Positions 19,290 to 27,194 of a stretch of 64,000 nucleotides of DNA are shown one piece after another. The notes under the pieces are model-generated. The model did not search any database and had not been told where the DNA came from. It saw only the letters and a program-made list of their open reading frames with translations. Within the stretch, counting starts at the first letter, position 1. Every line of letters starts with the position of its first letter. The stretch is taken from assembly GCF_005280255.1 (NCBI RefSeq), contig NZ_CP040018.1, positions 2,232,001-2,296,000 of the forward strand. The letters are read 5' to 3'. This stretch comes from Arthrobacter sp. 24S4-2. GTDB taxonomy: Bacteria; Actinomycetota; Actinomycetes; Actinomycetales; Micrococcaceae. Made by a program: the position numbers and the translations under genes.

Positions 19290-19904
19290 TCATGCGCTGG
19301 TTGGAAGCCCATGGGTCACGGCCCGGGACAGGAGGGCTCCGGCGGTCCACCGCATCGAGGCGATGGCCTCTTCCCGACTAAGGCCTGCAACATCAGTAAG
19401 CCAGACCAGGGACTCGATTCCAGTGGCACTTCGGATTGCTAAGACCAGTCGATGAATATCCTGATCCGTCATATTCCCTTGGAGTGGCGCAAGCGCCTCC
19501 GTGATCCAGCCAATCGCCCGGCCCTTCCGGAGCGGAAGGTCATGCCCTTCACTGTCAGTCGGCTCAAGCGAAAGCCGCAGCATCGTGCGTTGCTGGGATT
19601 CAGTTTCGACAATCATTCTGGTGAACTCCACGATCACCGCATCCAGCCGTTCTGCCACACCCGCAGGCGGAGACGCCGGCAGCAGCGATGTCCGTGCGGT
19701 TTCCGGATGGGCGGCTGCCAATAACTCCCGCTGTCCAGCGAAATACCGGTAGGCCGTACTCCGCGCTATCCCTGCGGCATTCGCAGCATCATCCACCGTA
19801 GGGGAAAGACCGGCCGCAACCAGGGAGCGCGCGGCCGTAACCAAGGCATCCATTGTGCGGCGCTTCTGACCAGTCCGGCCAACGTCGGCGTAAGGTCTTG
19901 ACAT
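19290..19904 (-). CDS. TetR family transcriptional regulator
   Basis: 204-residue DNA-binding protein. The N-terminal helix-turn-helix (RRTMDALVTAARSLVAAGLS, TVDDAANAAGIARSTAYRYF) is clear. The ligand-binding C-terminal part is helical and not assignable to a ligand. The ATG at 19904 (MSRPYADVG) follows a GGTGGT; starts at 19913 and 19922 are possible. It diverges from the cupin gene, and a perfect inverted repeat lies between them, so it probably represses itself and the cupin gene. It lies within the segment that splits the MFS gene. Confidence 0.85.
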   Translation of the reverse strand: MSRPYADVGRTGQKRRTMDALVTAARSLVAAGLSPTVDDAANAAGIARSTAYRYFAGQRELLAAAHPETARTSLLPASPPAGVAERLDAVIVEFTRMIVETESQQRTMLRLSLEPTDSEGHDLPLRKGRAIGWITEALAPLQGNMTDQDIHRLVLAIRSATGIESLVWLTDVAGLSREEAIASMRWTAGALLSRAVTHGLPTSA

Positions 19905-19929
19905 AACCACCATGATACACAAGTCTTGT

Positions 19930-19949
19930 TATGGGACATTAGTCCCATA
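19930..19949. promoter_or_regulatory. Putative TetR operator
   Basis: Perfect inverted repeat TATGGGAC-ATTA-GTCCCATA in the 76-base divergent region between the TetR and cupin genes, 31 bases before the cupin start. Confidence 0.75.
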
Positions 19950-19980
19950 TATCTTCCCCCCACTCATCGAGGCGAGCACA

Positions 19981-20481
19981 ATGGAGACGAAAAAGACCGC
20001 ATCAGCGATAGTCCGGCAGCCAGGGGAAGGGGCCAGGCGCTGGTTCTTCGGCGGAGGAGTGCAGACATGGAAGGCGACGGAGGAAGAAACCGCGGGGGCT
20101 TTCCTTCTCTTAGAAGTTGAGATGGTCCTCAACAAAGTCACTCCCATGCACACCCATCCGGACTCCGACGAGACCCTCTACGTCCTGGCCGGGGAGATCC
20201 TGATGAATATGGACGGAACCGAACACCAGGTCGCTGCTGGCGGGGTGACCATCGCCCCGCGCGGTGTCCCGCACGCCTTCAAGGTCCTGCAGGAGGGGAC
20301 CCGTGTACTGTGTCTCCACACCCCCGGCAGTGCCCAAGCGTTCTACGACGGCGCCAGCGAACCTCTCGACCCCGGGAACGAGACGGGCCTGGTGGACTTT
20401 GACCGCATCCGGGAATCAGGACGGGTGAACGGCGGCATTAACATAGTCGGGCCTCCCCCGTTTCCGCAAGCCGAGGACTGA
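19981..20481 (+). CDS. Cupin domain protein
   Basis: Single-domain cupin of 166 residues. Motif 1 is in MHTHPDSDETLYVLAGEILM (two His and a Glu for a metal) and motif 2 in APRGVPHAFKV (third His). Similar proteins include quercetin dioxygenase-like and other small-molecule enzymes or binding proteins; the substrate cannot be named. The ATG at 19981 follows GAGGCGAG and is preferred to an upstream in-frame start at 19912 that would read through the operator. It is controlled by the divergent TetR gene. The remains of an alpha/beta hydrolase gene downstream suggest it was part of a small degradation operon. Confidence 0.82.
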   Translation: METKKTASAIVRQPGEGARRWFFGGGVQTWKATEEETAGAFLLLEVEMVLNKVTPMHTHPDSDETLYVLAGEILMNMDGTEHQVAAGGVTIAPRGVPHAFKVLQEGTRVLCLHTPGSAQAFYDGASEPLDPGNETGLVDFDRIRESGRVNGGINIVGPPPFPQAED

Positions 20482-20654
20482 CGCCGCGGCTCCAGGCTGA
20501 CCGCCGACCACAATCCGGTCCGGCCCTTTCCGGTGGCGGGGCGGTCTCCCCCGCTTGGCACTGCTGGGCGCCATCGACGCTGGCGCGGGTGCAGCCAGAA
20601 TCCAGCGAACGCGTAGAAACCCGACCTTCAATCCGGGATCGACATTGTTCTCGA

Positions 20655-20841
20655 CCGCGTCACTGTGCGCTACTTGTGGCTTGCGGGTGGACCGGTCGAT
20701 GTCGCCGACCGAGACCACCTTCTGACCCACGTCCCTCATGCACGCATCGAGACCTGATCCAATCTGGGCCACATGGCGCACCCGGCCGAACCCGATCAAT
20801 TCGCCGCCCGCATCTCCGAGTTCGTCATCGGCGCCTACTGA
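20655..20841 (+). pseudogene. Alpha/beta hydrolase, C-terminal remnant
   Basis: One frame reads LAGGPVDVADRDHLLTHVPH, an in-frame TGA, then LGHMAHPAEPDQFAARISEF and ends GAY. GHMAHPAEPDQF is the usual catalytic-His region of alpha/beta hydrolases such as enol-lactonases. No N-terminal part is visible. It lies between the cupin gene and the IS110 element. Confidence 0.6.
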
Positions 20842-21000
20842 AGCGTGACATATCGAGATCCCCTCGGGTGCGTAGGACGCCCAACTTCAGCGTGACCCGC
20901 TCCTCCCTGCCGGCCTACAAGGGCGCGCTGTGTTCGCGGACGTCGCCTCCGGTAGCAGGACAACGAACGGGTTTGCCACTCGGCCGAACGCCCGTCAAGC

Positions 21001-22230
21001 TTAGGTAGTCCGGGTTGCAGCTGCCTGCTGGGTCAGCCATTGGCGGTAACTCTTGGCAAGTGCATCGTTACGAATAAGGCTTCGTTCCAGACTGGAAATT
21101 TTGGAAGGCCAATGACCGAGCTCGCGGGCTGCGGTCGTGATAGTGAATCCAAGTTTGGTGCGCATCTGGCGCAGGTCGGCGTTGCTTGGTGCCGGCTGAG
21201 GGTTGGTGATCTGGCGGTAGAGTTCCCGGGCTGCGTAGCGTTTGAGACAGCGCATCGTTTCCCGTTTGCTCTTGCCTTCGGCGGTGCGCTTGGCCACGTA
21301 GTCCTTAGTCCGCTGGCACGAGCCCATACGCACCAGTACCACCTGATGCAGGGCACGGTTGGCATTGCGGTCACCGCCTCTGCTGAGCCGGTGACGGGTC
21401 GTTTTGCCCGAGGACGCGGGTATGGGCGCAACCCCGACGAGGGCGGCGAACTGGGCCTCATTCCCAAGACGGTCCGGATTGTCCCCAACGGTGACCAGGA
21501 GCTGGCTGGCCACTTCGGTTCCCACACCTGGAAGGTCGCAGAGCATCGGCGCGTAGGTATCAAGGATTTCCCGGAGCGCGGCGTCCGCGGCCGCTATTTC
21601 TGCCGCGAGGGACTGGCAACGGGTGGCGAGAGCCTTCAACGCCAACAGACACACGTACTCAGGGTCAGCAATATGGCCCGAGGGTCTGGAGCGCTGCAGT
21701 GCCGTGATCATCGCCGCAGTTCCCAAACCGCGGTATTTCGCCCGGAGGTTGTCCGAAGCCGACACGAGAAGGCCCTTGATCTGATTGATGGCAGCGGTGC
21801 GGGCCTTCACTGCCGAGGTGCGCCCGGCACGCAGGATTCGCAGGCATTCCACGGGACCATCCTTGGCCTTCGGGATCGCTGTGGTCCGGCCGTCGAGTAC
21901 CGATTGAGCGGCTTGGTAGGCGTCCAACGGATCTGATTTGCCCTTCAGCCGGCGCGCAGCCCGGTTCGGTCGGTTCACCTCCAGCACACACAGACCTTCA
22001 CCGCGCAGGGTCCTGGCGATTTCGGCGCCGTAAGAACCCGTCCCTTCGACCCCTACTGCAGCGACAGGGCCATAGCTGGTTATGAACTCCACAATCTTCC
22101 GATACCCGGAACCCACGGCCAGGAATTCCTTGTCCGCAAGAGGCTTGCCGTATTCGTTGATGACAGCCACATGGTGCGTGTCGGCATGGGTGTCGATACC
22201 TGCGATGACTTTAGTTGTTTCGTTTGCCAA
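21001..22230 (-). CDS. IS110 family transposase
   Basis: 409-residue DEDD transposase. GIDTHADTHHVAVIN gives the first Asp, GVEGTGSYG the Glu and KSDPLDAYQAA the last two Asp residues of the RuvC-like domain. The C-terminal Transposase_20 domain has MLCDLPGVGTEVASQLLVTV and VGVAPIPASSGKTTRHRLSR with the catalytic Ser region. The last 50 residues (LRQMRTKLGFTITTAARELG, KISSLERSL) resemble a helix-turn-helix, an addition not universal in the family. The frame is intact. It lies inside the segment that splits the MFS gene. Confidence 0.92.
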   Translation of the reverse strand: MANETTKVIAGIDTHADTHHVAVINEYGKPLADKEFLAVGSGYRKIVEFITSYGPVAAVGVEGTGSYGAEIARTLRGEGLCVLEVNRPNRAARRLKGKSDPLDAYQAAQSVLDGRTTAIPKAKDGPVECLRILRAGRTSAVKARTAAINQIKGLLVSASDNLRAKYRGLGTAAMITALQRSRPSGHIADPEYVCLLALKALATRCQSLAAEIAAADAALREILDTYAPMLCDLPGVGTEVASQLLVTVGDNPDRLGNEAQFAALVGVAPIPASSGKTTRHRLSRGGDRNANRALHQVVLVRMGSCQRTKDYVAKRTAEGKSKRETMRCLKRYAARELYRQITNPQPAPSNADLRQMRTKLGFTITTAARELGHWPSKISSLERSLIRNDALAKSYRQWLTQQAAATRTT

Positions 22231-22464
22231 GATGGAAAGGTGCCCCTCAGTCGCGTGGTCAATGGCTGATTGAATGGGGCGCGGGCCAGGTGGGCAGACA
22301 AAACGGTAATGGGACTGGTCGAATCAGGCTCCTATGAAGTCATGTCCGCCTGGCTCAACACCCCTTTGACGGACCTTGAACCGGCGGACAGATCAACAGG
22401 AAGACAGCACCGGAGGCACGTCAGTTTTTTGGGGAGTCACACCGGCCCAAGACCGTTTCCAGTA
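22231..22464 (-). other. Non-coding upstream end of the IS110 element
   Basis: About 230 bases between the IS110 start codon and the broken MFS half have no gene. In IS110-group elements the non-coding end upstream of the transposase is known to encode a bridge RNA that guides target choice. I did not fold it, and the element boundary is not determined. Confidence 0.4.
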
Positions 22465-22983
22465 TTACCGTTTTTTGGCTGCGGCAATTTCTTGGAAGAC
22501 GGGGGATTCGTCCACTGCGCGGCGGACAAAGTAGCCAACGACGATGAGGACGATGCTCAGTAGGAAGGGTACGCGCCATCCCCATTCAAGGAAGGCCGCC
22601 CCGGGGAGATTACACCGGTCATGAGCGCTGTGACGCCGGTGGCCAGGAGCAGCCCCAACGGGACGCCCAGCTGGGGGAAGGCCCCGGCCCGTCCGCGGCG
22701 GTCGCGGGGGGGCGTGCTCGACCGCCATCAGGACAGCACCACCCCATTCACCGCCGGCGGAGATGCCTTGCAGGATCCTCAGCAGCAGGAGCATGATCGG
22801 GGCGAGAGCCCCGGCAGTCGCGTAGGTCGGCAGGAAGCCGATCAGGGTGGTGGCCGCGCCCATGAGGATCAGGGTCAGCACGAGCATGGCGCGGCGCCCG
22901 AGCTTATCTCCGTAATGGCCGGCAAGGAAGGCACCGAGAGGCCGGAAGAGGAAGCTGATGCCGACGGAGGCGAACGACAACAG
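22465..22983 (-). pseudogene. MHS-type MFS transporter, N-terminal half of a split gene
   Basis: Starts within LSFASVGISFLFRPLGAFLA, followed by the MFS loop GHYGDKLGRRAMLV and RILQGISAGGEWGGAVLMAV, all typical of the first half of an MHS symporter. A stretch after AVEHAPP reads as nonsense because of two compensating frameshifts, then LEWGWRVPFLLSIVLIVVGY resumes. It stops right after FQEIAAAKKR. About 60 N-terminal residues, including the first helix, are missing upstream. Its C-terminal half is at 18218-18920. Confidence 0.82.
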
Positions 22984-23117
22984 CAGAGGTGGCGACCTCT
23001 GCGGCTGCCTGTAGAACCAGCCCGCACTGGAAGGAATGGGCGTGTAGGCTACCAGCTACATTCTGCGTGGCCTTGACCGCACTCCGGTATCGGTCGGCGC
23101 GCTAGAGGCAAGGGCAT

Positions 23118-23564
23118 TTATGCCTCTTGCCAGCCGTTGGCCGGGCGGCTTGCTTCGGCGACTTTTGCAGTGTCTACGAATTGTTCGAAGCGGACGATGA
23201 GTCCGCCGCGAACGATGAAGTGGTGGGCCACCCGGACGTTCAGGGGATTCCCGCTGGCCCGGTGCTTGGCGGTATATCTGGCCAGTACCACCACGTTTTC
23301 GCCTTCAACGACGTATGTGTCGTCGTGGGCAGCCCAGCCGTCCCAATCCCGGCCGAGGATTTCCATCACGTTCGACGTGACGCCCGCGGGTGTCCGGTAG
23401 GTTCCGGCGAGGGGGAAGCCTGCCATCTCCGTCCACTCGACATCCGGGGCCATAGTGGCACGGAGCGCTTCGAGGTCACGGGCCGCTGATGCAATGTACT
23501 GCCGGCGGACGACGTCGCGTGGCGAGGTTGAGGGGGCAGGCTCGGCGGTATCGTTCAGCCCCAT
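23118..23564 (-). CDS. SnoaL-like (NTF2 fold) protein
   Basis: 148 residues with a SnoaL/NTF2 cone-barrel pattern: helical start (DVVRRQYIASAARDLEALRA), MAPDVEWTEM, then GTYRTPAGVTSNVMEILGRD, and strands ending HHFIVRGGLIVRFEQFVDTA. Such proteins are small isomerases, hydrolases or binding proteins, so no reaction can be named. The start overlaps the end of the metallo-hydrolase gene by 10 bases, so the two are translationally coupled. Both are probably controlled by the MarR operator at 24439-24460. Confidence 0.8.
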   Translation of the reverse strand: MGLNDTAEPAPSTSPRDVVRRQYIASAARDLEALRATMAPDVEWTEMAGFPLAGTYRTPAGVTSNVMEILGRDWDGWAAHDDTYVVEGENVVVLARYTAKHRASGNPLNVRVAHHFIVRGGLIVRFEQFVDTAKVAEASRPANGWQEA

Positions 23565-24361
23565 GTCATTTCCCCCTTGGCGACCTTGGGCCCGAGTTGC
23601 GCAGCAATGAGCATCCCGGAGTTCGGATAATTTTCGATCAGGGCAGCGGTGACAGACGCCGCGTCAGCTGAGCGAGCGAGGATCCGCTCGAATTCTTGGA
23701 GGTAGGACCTGGTGTAGTTGATACCAGAGGCGTCGTTGGCGGTTCCCGGCAGTCGGTGGCCTGCGATGACGAGTTCGGGTTTCAGGGCCTGCATCTGGTC
23801 AAGGAGCTCGATCCATGCCGAGCGCTTTTCGGGAGTTGCAGTGTCTGCGGTCCACACATGTTCCTCCTGGAAGACCAGGACCCCGCCGACTACTGCGTTC
23901 TGGTCCGCGCTAAAGAGGTAGTGCCTGTCGGGGAGAATCTCCGAGCCGCCCCGGAGTTCGAAGCGGTACCCCTCAAGATCGATGGCGTCCGCTGTCAGGG
24001 GAGTGATCGTTGCCAGACGGGTTGGTAGGTTGGCCCCCAACGCTGTCCAAGCCTTGAGCTTGCCCTCGTAGGTTGCCTGGATGTGTTCAATCACGATGGG
24101 GGTGGCCAGGATCGTAGCATTCGGGAACGCGTCGGCGATGACTTCCAGGCCGAAGTAGTAATCGGGGTCGGCGTGGCTAATGAAGACCGTTTCCAGGTCC
24201 TTGCCGGAGTCCAGGACTGCCGCAACGAGTCGGTGGCCATCAGCCAGGGTAAAGCCGGCGTCCACGAGGAGAGCCTTTGAGGGGCCGGTAATCAACGTTG
24301 CTGACTTGTTGGGTGAACCTGCGGGGAAGTCGAGATCGAAGACCTCAAAATTCAGTGACAT
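23555..24361 (-). CDS. MBL-fold metallo-hydrolase
   Basis: 268 residues with a beta-lactamase-like metallo-hydrolase fold: LLVDAGFTLADGHRLVAAVL, then FISHADPDYYFGLEV where the family has HxHxDH. The second His is replaced, giving H-A-D-P-D-Y, which is seen in some quorum-quenching-like or divergent members. Further ligand regions are HVWTADTATP and LVIAGHRLPGT. The ATG at 24361 has GAAAGG ahead; upstream in-frame sequence belongs to the promoter. It is followed by the overlapping SnoaL gene. The likely activity is hydrolysis of an ester or lactone, not proven. Confidence 0.82.
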   Translation of the reverse strand: MSLNFEVFDLDFPAGSPNKSATLITGPSKALLVDAGFTLADGHRLVAAVLDSGKDLETVFISHADPDYYFGLEVIADAFPNATILATPIVIEHIQATYEGKLKAWTALGANLPTRLATITPLTADAIDLEGYRFELRGGSEILPDRHYLFSADQNAVVGGVLVFQEEHVWTADTATPEKRSAWIELLDQMQALKPELVIAGHRLPGTANDASGINYTRSYLQEFERILARSADAASVTAALIENYPNSGMLIAAQLGPKVAKGEMTWG

Positions 24362-24438
24362 GGTGGTGAACCTTTCTCGGATGTCCCCGGAGAACTGTCC
24401 GGGGCGAGTCGCGCAAGGCACGCTCACTCAGGTCCAAC

Positions 24439-24460
24439 AATAGCTGACCAGTCAGCTATT
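24439..24460. promoter_or_regulatory. Putative MarR operator
   Basis: Perfect inverted repeat AATAGCTGAC-CA-GTCAGCTATT between the MarR gene (ends 24484) and the metallo-hydrolase start (24361). Form and position fit a MarR-type repressor site. Confidence 0.72.
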
Positions 24461-24483
24461 CCTGGGGGTAGGACCCATAATAG

Positions 24484-24978
24484 TCACGGCATGATCGGCA
24501 GCTCCCGCGCGGCGTGCTTGCTGATCTTTTTCACGGCAGCCGAGAATACCTCCGCCTCCCCGGGTGAGAGCAGGTTGAGGAGGTGCCGTTCGATGTTTTC
24601 TACGTGGCGGGTACTGGCGCGAAGGAGCAAATCTTCGCCGTGTGCGGAGAGACGGATCAGCTGGATCCGGGCATCAGAAGCGGAGTTCTCGCGTTCGATC
24701 AGACCCAGCGCTGACGCGCGCTGTACCAACCGGGTGGCTCCGCCGGAGGTCAGCACCCGGGCCTGGGCGATGTCCCGCACCGGGATTCCCTGACTTCCGG
24801 CCCTACCTGCCAGAAGTAGAAGTTCGAAAATGGAATGACTGATGCCGAACTCCTCTTCCAGGTCGCGCCCAAGGAGATGCTCCAGCCGGTTCGCCGCACC
24901 GAGGAGACGACCGAAGGCGAGGACACGATAGTCATTGGCAGCCTCTTGGCCGGACCCGAATTCCTCTACTCCGCTCAC
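24484..24978 (-). CDS. MarR family regulator
   Basis: 164-residue winged-helix regulator. The order is FGRLLGAANRLEHLLGRDLE, FGISHSIFELLLLAGRAGSQ, GIPVRDIAQARVLTSGGATR (recognition helix), LVQRASALGLIERENSASDA with the wing and RIQLIRLSAHGEDLL. It lies upstream of and in the same direction as the metallo-hydrolase and SnoaL genes, with a palindromic operator in between. It therefore probably controls them in response to a small phenolic or similar ligand. Confidence 0.87.
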   Translation of the reverse strand: MSGVEEFGSGQEAANDYRVLAFGRLLGAANRLEHLLGRDLEEEFGISHSIFELLLLAGRAGSQGIPVRDIAQARVLTSGGATRLVQRASALGLIERENSASDARIQLIRLSAHGEDLLLRASTRHVENIERHLLNLLSPGEAEVFSAAVKKISKHAARELPIMP

Positions 24979-25123
24979 AGTTCAACACTACGCGGCGCAG
25001 GGTGATGTGTTGAGCATAAGCCTGCTGGCTGCTCGGGGAGCGGCTACTCACCTCTTCAGCGTGCTGAGTGGGGGCAGCGCCGTCGTTGTTTCTTATCGTC
25101 GGACGCGCGGATCCGGCGCCCTG

Positions 25124-25498
25124 TTACAGGCCAAGAGGCCCATAGCGGGCCGCGGCTACGCCCAGGGCAAGAACGCCCAGAACAATATTGATGATGACGT
25201 TGGGAGTTTCCTTCCGTCGACCATGCGTGATGGCTGCGCCGGCCATGAGAAGGACAAGGCCTGCGGCGGCCGTGGGCACCAGGAACGTCGCGACGTTCAG
25301 CAGGGCGGGCAGGACCAGGCCCAGCGCACCGAGAATTTCGAGTGTGCCGATGCTCTTCACTGCGCCGTCGGAGAAGTTCTCCACCCAACCTTGGCCTGCG
25401 GCGGCGAGTTTGGCTTTGGGTTGGGCGACCTTCATGGTTCCGGCTGCAAGGAAAAGGAGCGCGAGGGTGGCGGTGATGACCCAGAGGGCGATGTTCAT
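25124..25498 (-). CDS. DoxX family membrane protein
   Basis: Small four-helix membrane protein of 124 residues: MNIALWVITATLALLFLAAG at the start, MKVAQPKAKLAAAGQGWVEN, then ALGLVLPALLNVATFLVPTA and a last helix (IINIVLGVLALGVAAARYG). DoxX-like proteins accompany redox and detoxification genes; their role is not settled. It follows the monooxygenase gene by 50 bases and is probably in its operon. The ATG at 25498 has GAAAGAAG ahead. Confidence 0.82.
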   Translation of the reverse strand: MNIALWVITATLALLFLAAGTMKVAQPKAKLAAAGQGWVENFSDGAVKSIGTLEILGALGLVLPALLNVATFLVPTAAAGLVLLMAGAAITHGRRKETPNVIINIVLGVLALGVAAARYGPLGL

Positions 25499-25548
25499 GA
25501 TGGTCTTCTTTCGTAGTGCGTGTTTGAGTGTGGGAAAAGTAAGCGGGA

Positions 25549-26591
25549 TCAGGCGGCCGTACTTGACTGACCGCCCTCCGCAAGGATTTCGCGGACCATG
25601 GGCACCACCTTGCTGCCGTAGAGTTCCACGGCCTTGAGGCGTGCACTGATCGGCTGGGCTCCGGAGGTGAAGATGAGGTCGAAGCGGCCGACGTCCAGGG
25701 AGCCTACGGCGCGCGCGATCCTCTTTGCGACGGTCTCGGGAGAGCCGACGTACATGGAGCCATGCTGCGTTTCTGCCTCGAAGTCTTCACGCCGAACAGG
25801 CGGCCAGCCACGGAGGGCTCCGATGCGGTCCCGCACCACCTTGTAGTGGGGCCAAAAGATTGACTTGGCTTCGTCATCGGTGTCTGCGATGAATCCCGGG
25901 GAGTGCATTCCCACCGGCCACGCCGTGGTCCCGAATTCGCCAGCCGCCCGCTTATAGAGATCGATAAAAGGCATGAACCGTTCCGGTTGTCCGCCTATGA
26001 TGGCGAGCATGAGGGGAATCCATACCTCGCCGTGCGAACTACCGACTGAGGCGTGCCGCCCACGCCCACCCAGGTTTTCAGCCCACCCTCTGTCTTGGGA
26101 TAGACATCGGCATCCACCAACGGAGCGCGGGTGGTGCCGCTCCATGTCACAGGTTTCTCATCGAGGAGCCTGGCGAAGAGTTCAATCTTTTCTTCGAACA
26201 GGACGTCGTAGTCTTTGAGGTCGTAGCCGAAGAGCGGGAATGACTCCGTGAAGGATCCTCTGCCTAGGATCACCTCGGCCCGACCGCTTGAAAGTGCGTC
26301 CACTGTGGCGAACCGCTGAAAGACCCGCACCGGGTCATCGGAGCTGAGTACCGTGACCCCGGAGCCGAGGCGGATACGTGAGGTGCGGGTGGCCATGCCG
26401 GCCAGCACCGTCTCCGGTGCTGACACGGAGTATTCCGAGCGGTGATGCTCACCCACGGTAAAGACGTCGACTCCCAGGTGGTCGGCCAGTACGGCCTCGT
26501 CCACCAACTGCCTAATGGCGCGGGCATGGCTCGCAGGTACTCCGGCGTCGTCTAGGGGCACATCGCCGAACGTGTCCAGTCCAAAGATCAC
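25549..26591 (-). pseudogene. Luciferase-like (LLM) flavin monooxygenase, frameshifted
   Basis: Bacterial-luciferase-like oxidoreductase using FMN or F420. GTG at 26591 starts VIFGLDTFGDVPLDD. Family motifs are FTVGEHHRSEYSVSAPETVL and VLSSDDPVRVFQRFATVDAL. At about 26010, after RTARYGFP, one base of a C-run is missing and the frame changes; the rest (LMLAIIGGQPERFMPFIDLY, GSPETVAKRIARAVG) is in the next frame to 25549. Combined length would be about 346 residues, normal for the family. Because the shift is in a C-run it could be a sequencing error, so the gene may be intact. It is divergent from the MarR gene at 26655 across three operator boxes. Confidence 0.8.
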
Positions 26592-26608
26592 TTCGCTTCC
26601 TACTCTCT

Positions 26609-26670
26609 GATTGACGTGTCAATCATTTAATTGACACGTCAATCATCAGCCCGTATGGTTGACGTGTCAA
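26609..26670. promoter_or_regulatory. Three MarR-type operator boxes
   Basis: TTGACGTGTCAA at 26611-26622, TTGACACGTCAA at 26631-26642 and TTGACGTGTCAA at 26659-26670. The first two also form a perfect 15-base inverted repeat around CATTTA. They occupy the divergent promoter region between the monooxygenase and MarR genes; the third overlaps the first codons of the MarR gene as annotated. Confidence 0.8.
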
Positions 26671-27194
26671 GCGAGGACGGGGTAGTCGTGGATAAGAACA
26701 ACAAAACTGCTCGGCGGAGTCCAAGCCGGAATGAACTGGCCGTGTGGCGCGAGTACGTCGAGACGTCAGAGATGCTTAGGCAGGCGTTGGCAGCCGGACT
26801 GCAATCTACTTCCAACGTCTCCCCGAGTGACTACTCCGTACTCTTGGCCCTCAGTGAAGTTGAGCAGCACCGGTTGCGATCCTCGGTACTCGCGGAGGGA
26901 ATCGGGTGGGAGCGAAGCCGCCTTTCACATCACCTTGGGCGAATGGAGAAGCGGGGGCTGATCCGGCGCAATAAATCCGACTCTGACAGCAGGGGTGCTG
27001 AGATCGAGCTGACGGACGATGGCGCCCGCACCTTTCGGAGTTCCTCGGCGTCACACCTGCGGCTGGTCCGCCGACTCTTCGTTGATGCACTTCCGCCCGA
27101 GGACCTCGAGGCTGCCGGCAGGATTGCGGCACGTTTGCGGCTCCATCTAGACGAAATCGCCTTCGAATCTGAAGGCGACCAGGCCGACAACTGA
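26655..27194 (+). CDS. MarR family regulator
   Basis: Winged-helix regulator of about 179 residues: REYVETSEMLRQALAAGLQS, SDYSVLLALSEVEQHRLRSS, GIGWERSRLSHHLGRMEKRG (recognition helix), LIRRNKSDSDSRGAEIELTD. The start is uncertain. ATG 26655 has no ribosome-binding site and overlaps the third operator box; GTG 26688 would place all boxes upstream. It is divergent from the LLM monooxygenase and probably represses it and itself. Confidence 0.85.
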   Translation: MVDVSSEDGVVVDKNNKTARRSPSRNELAVWREYVETSEMLRQALAAGLQSTSNVSPSDYSVLLALSEVEQHRLRSSVLAEGIGWERSRLSHHLGRMEKRGLIRRNKSDSDSRGAEIELTDDGARTFRSSSASHLRLVRRLFVDALPPEDLEAAGRIAARLRLHLDEIAFESEGDQADN

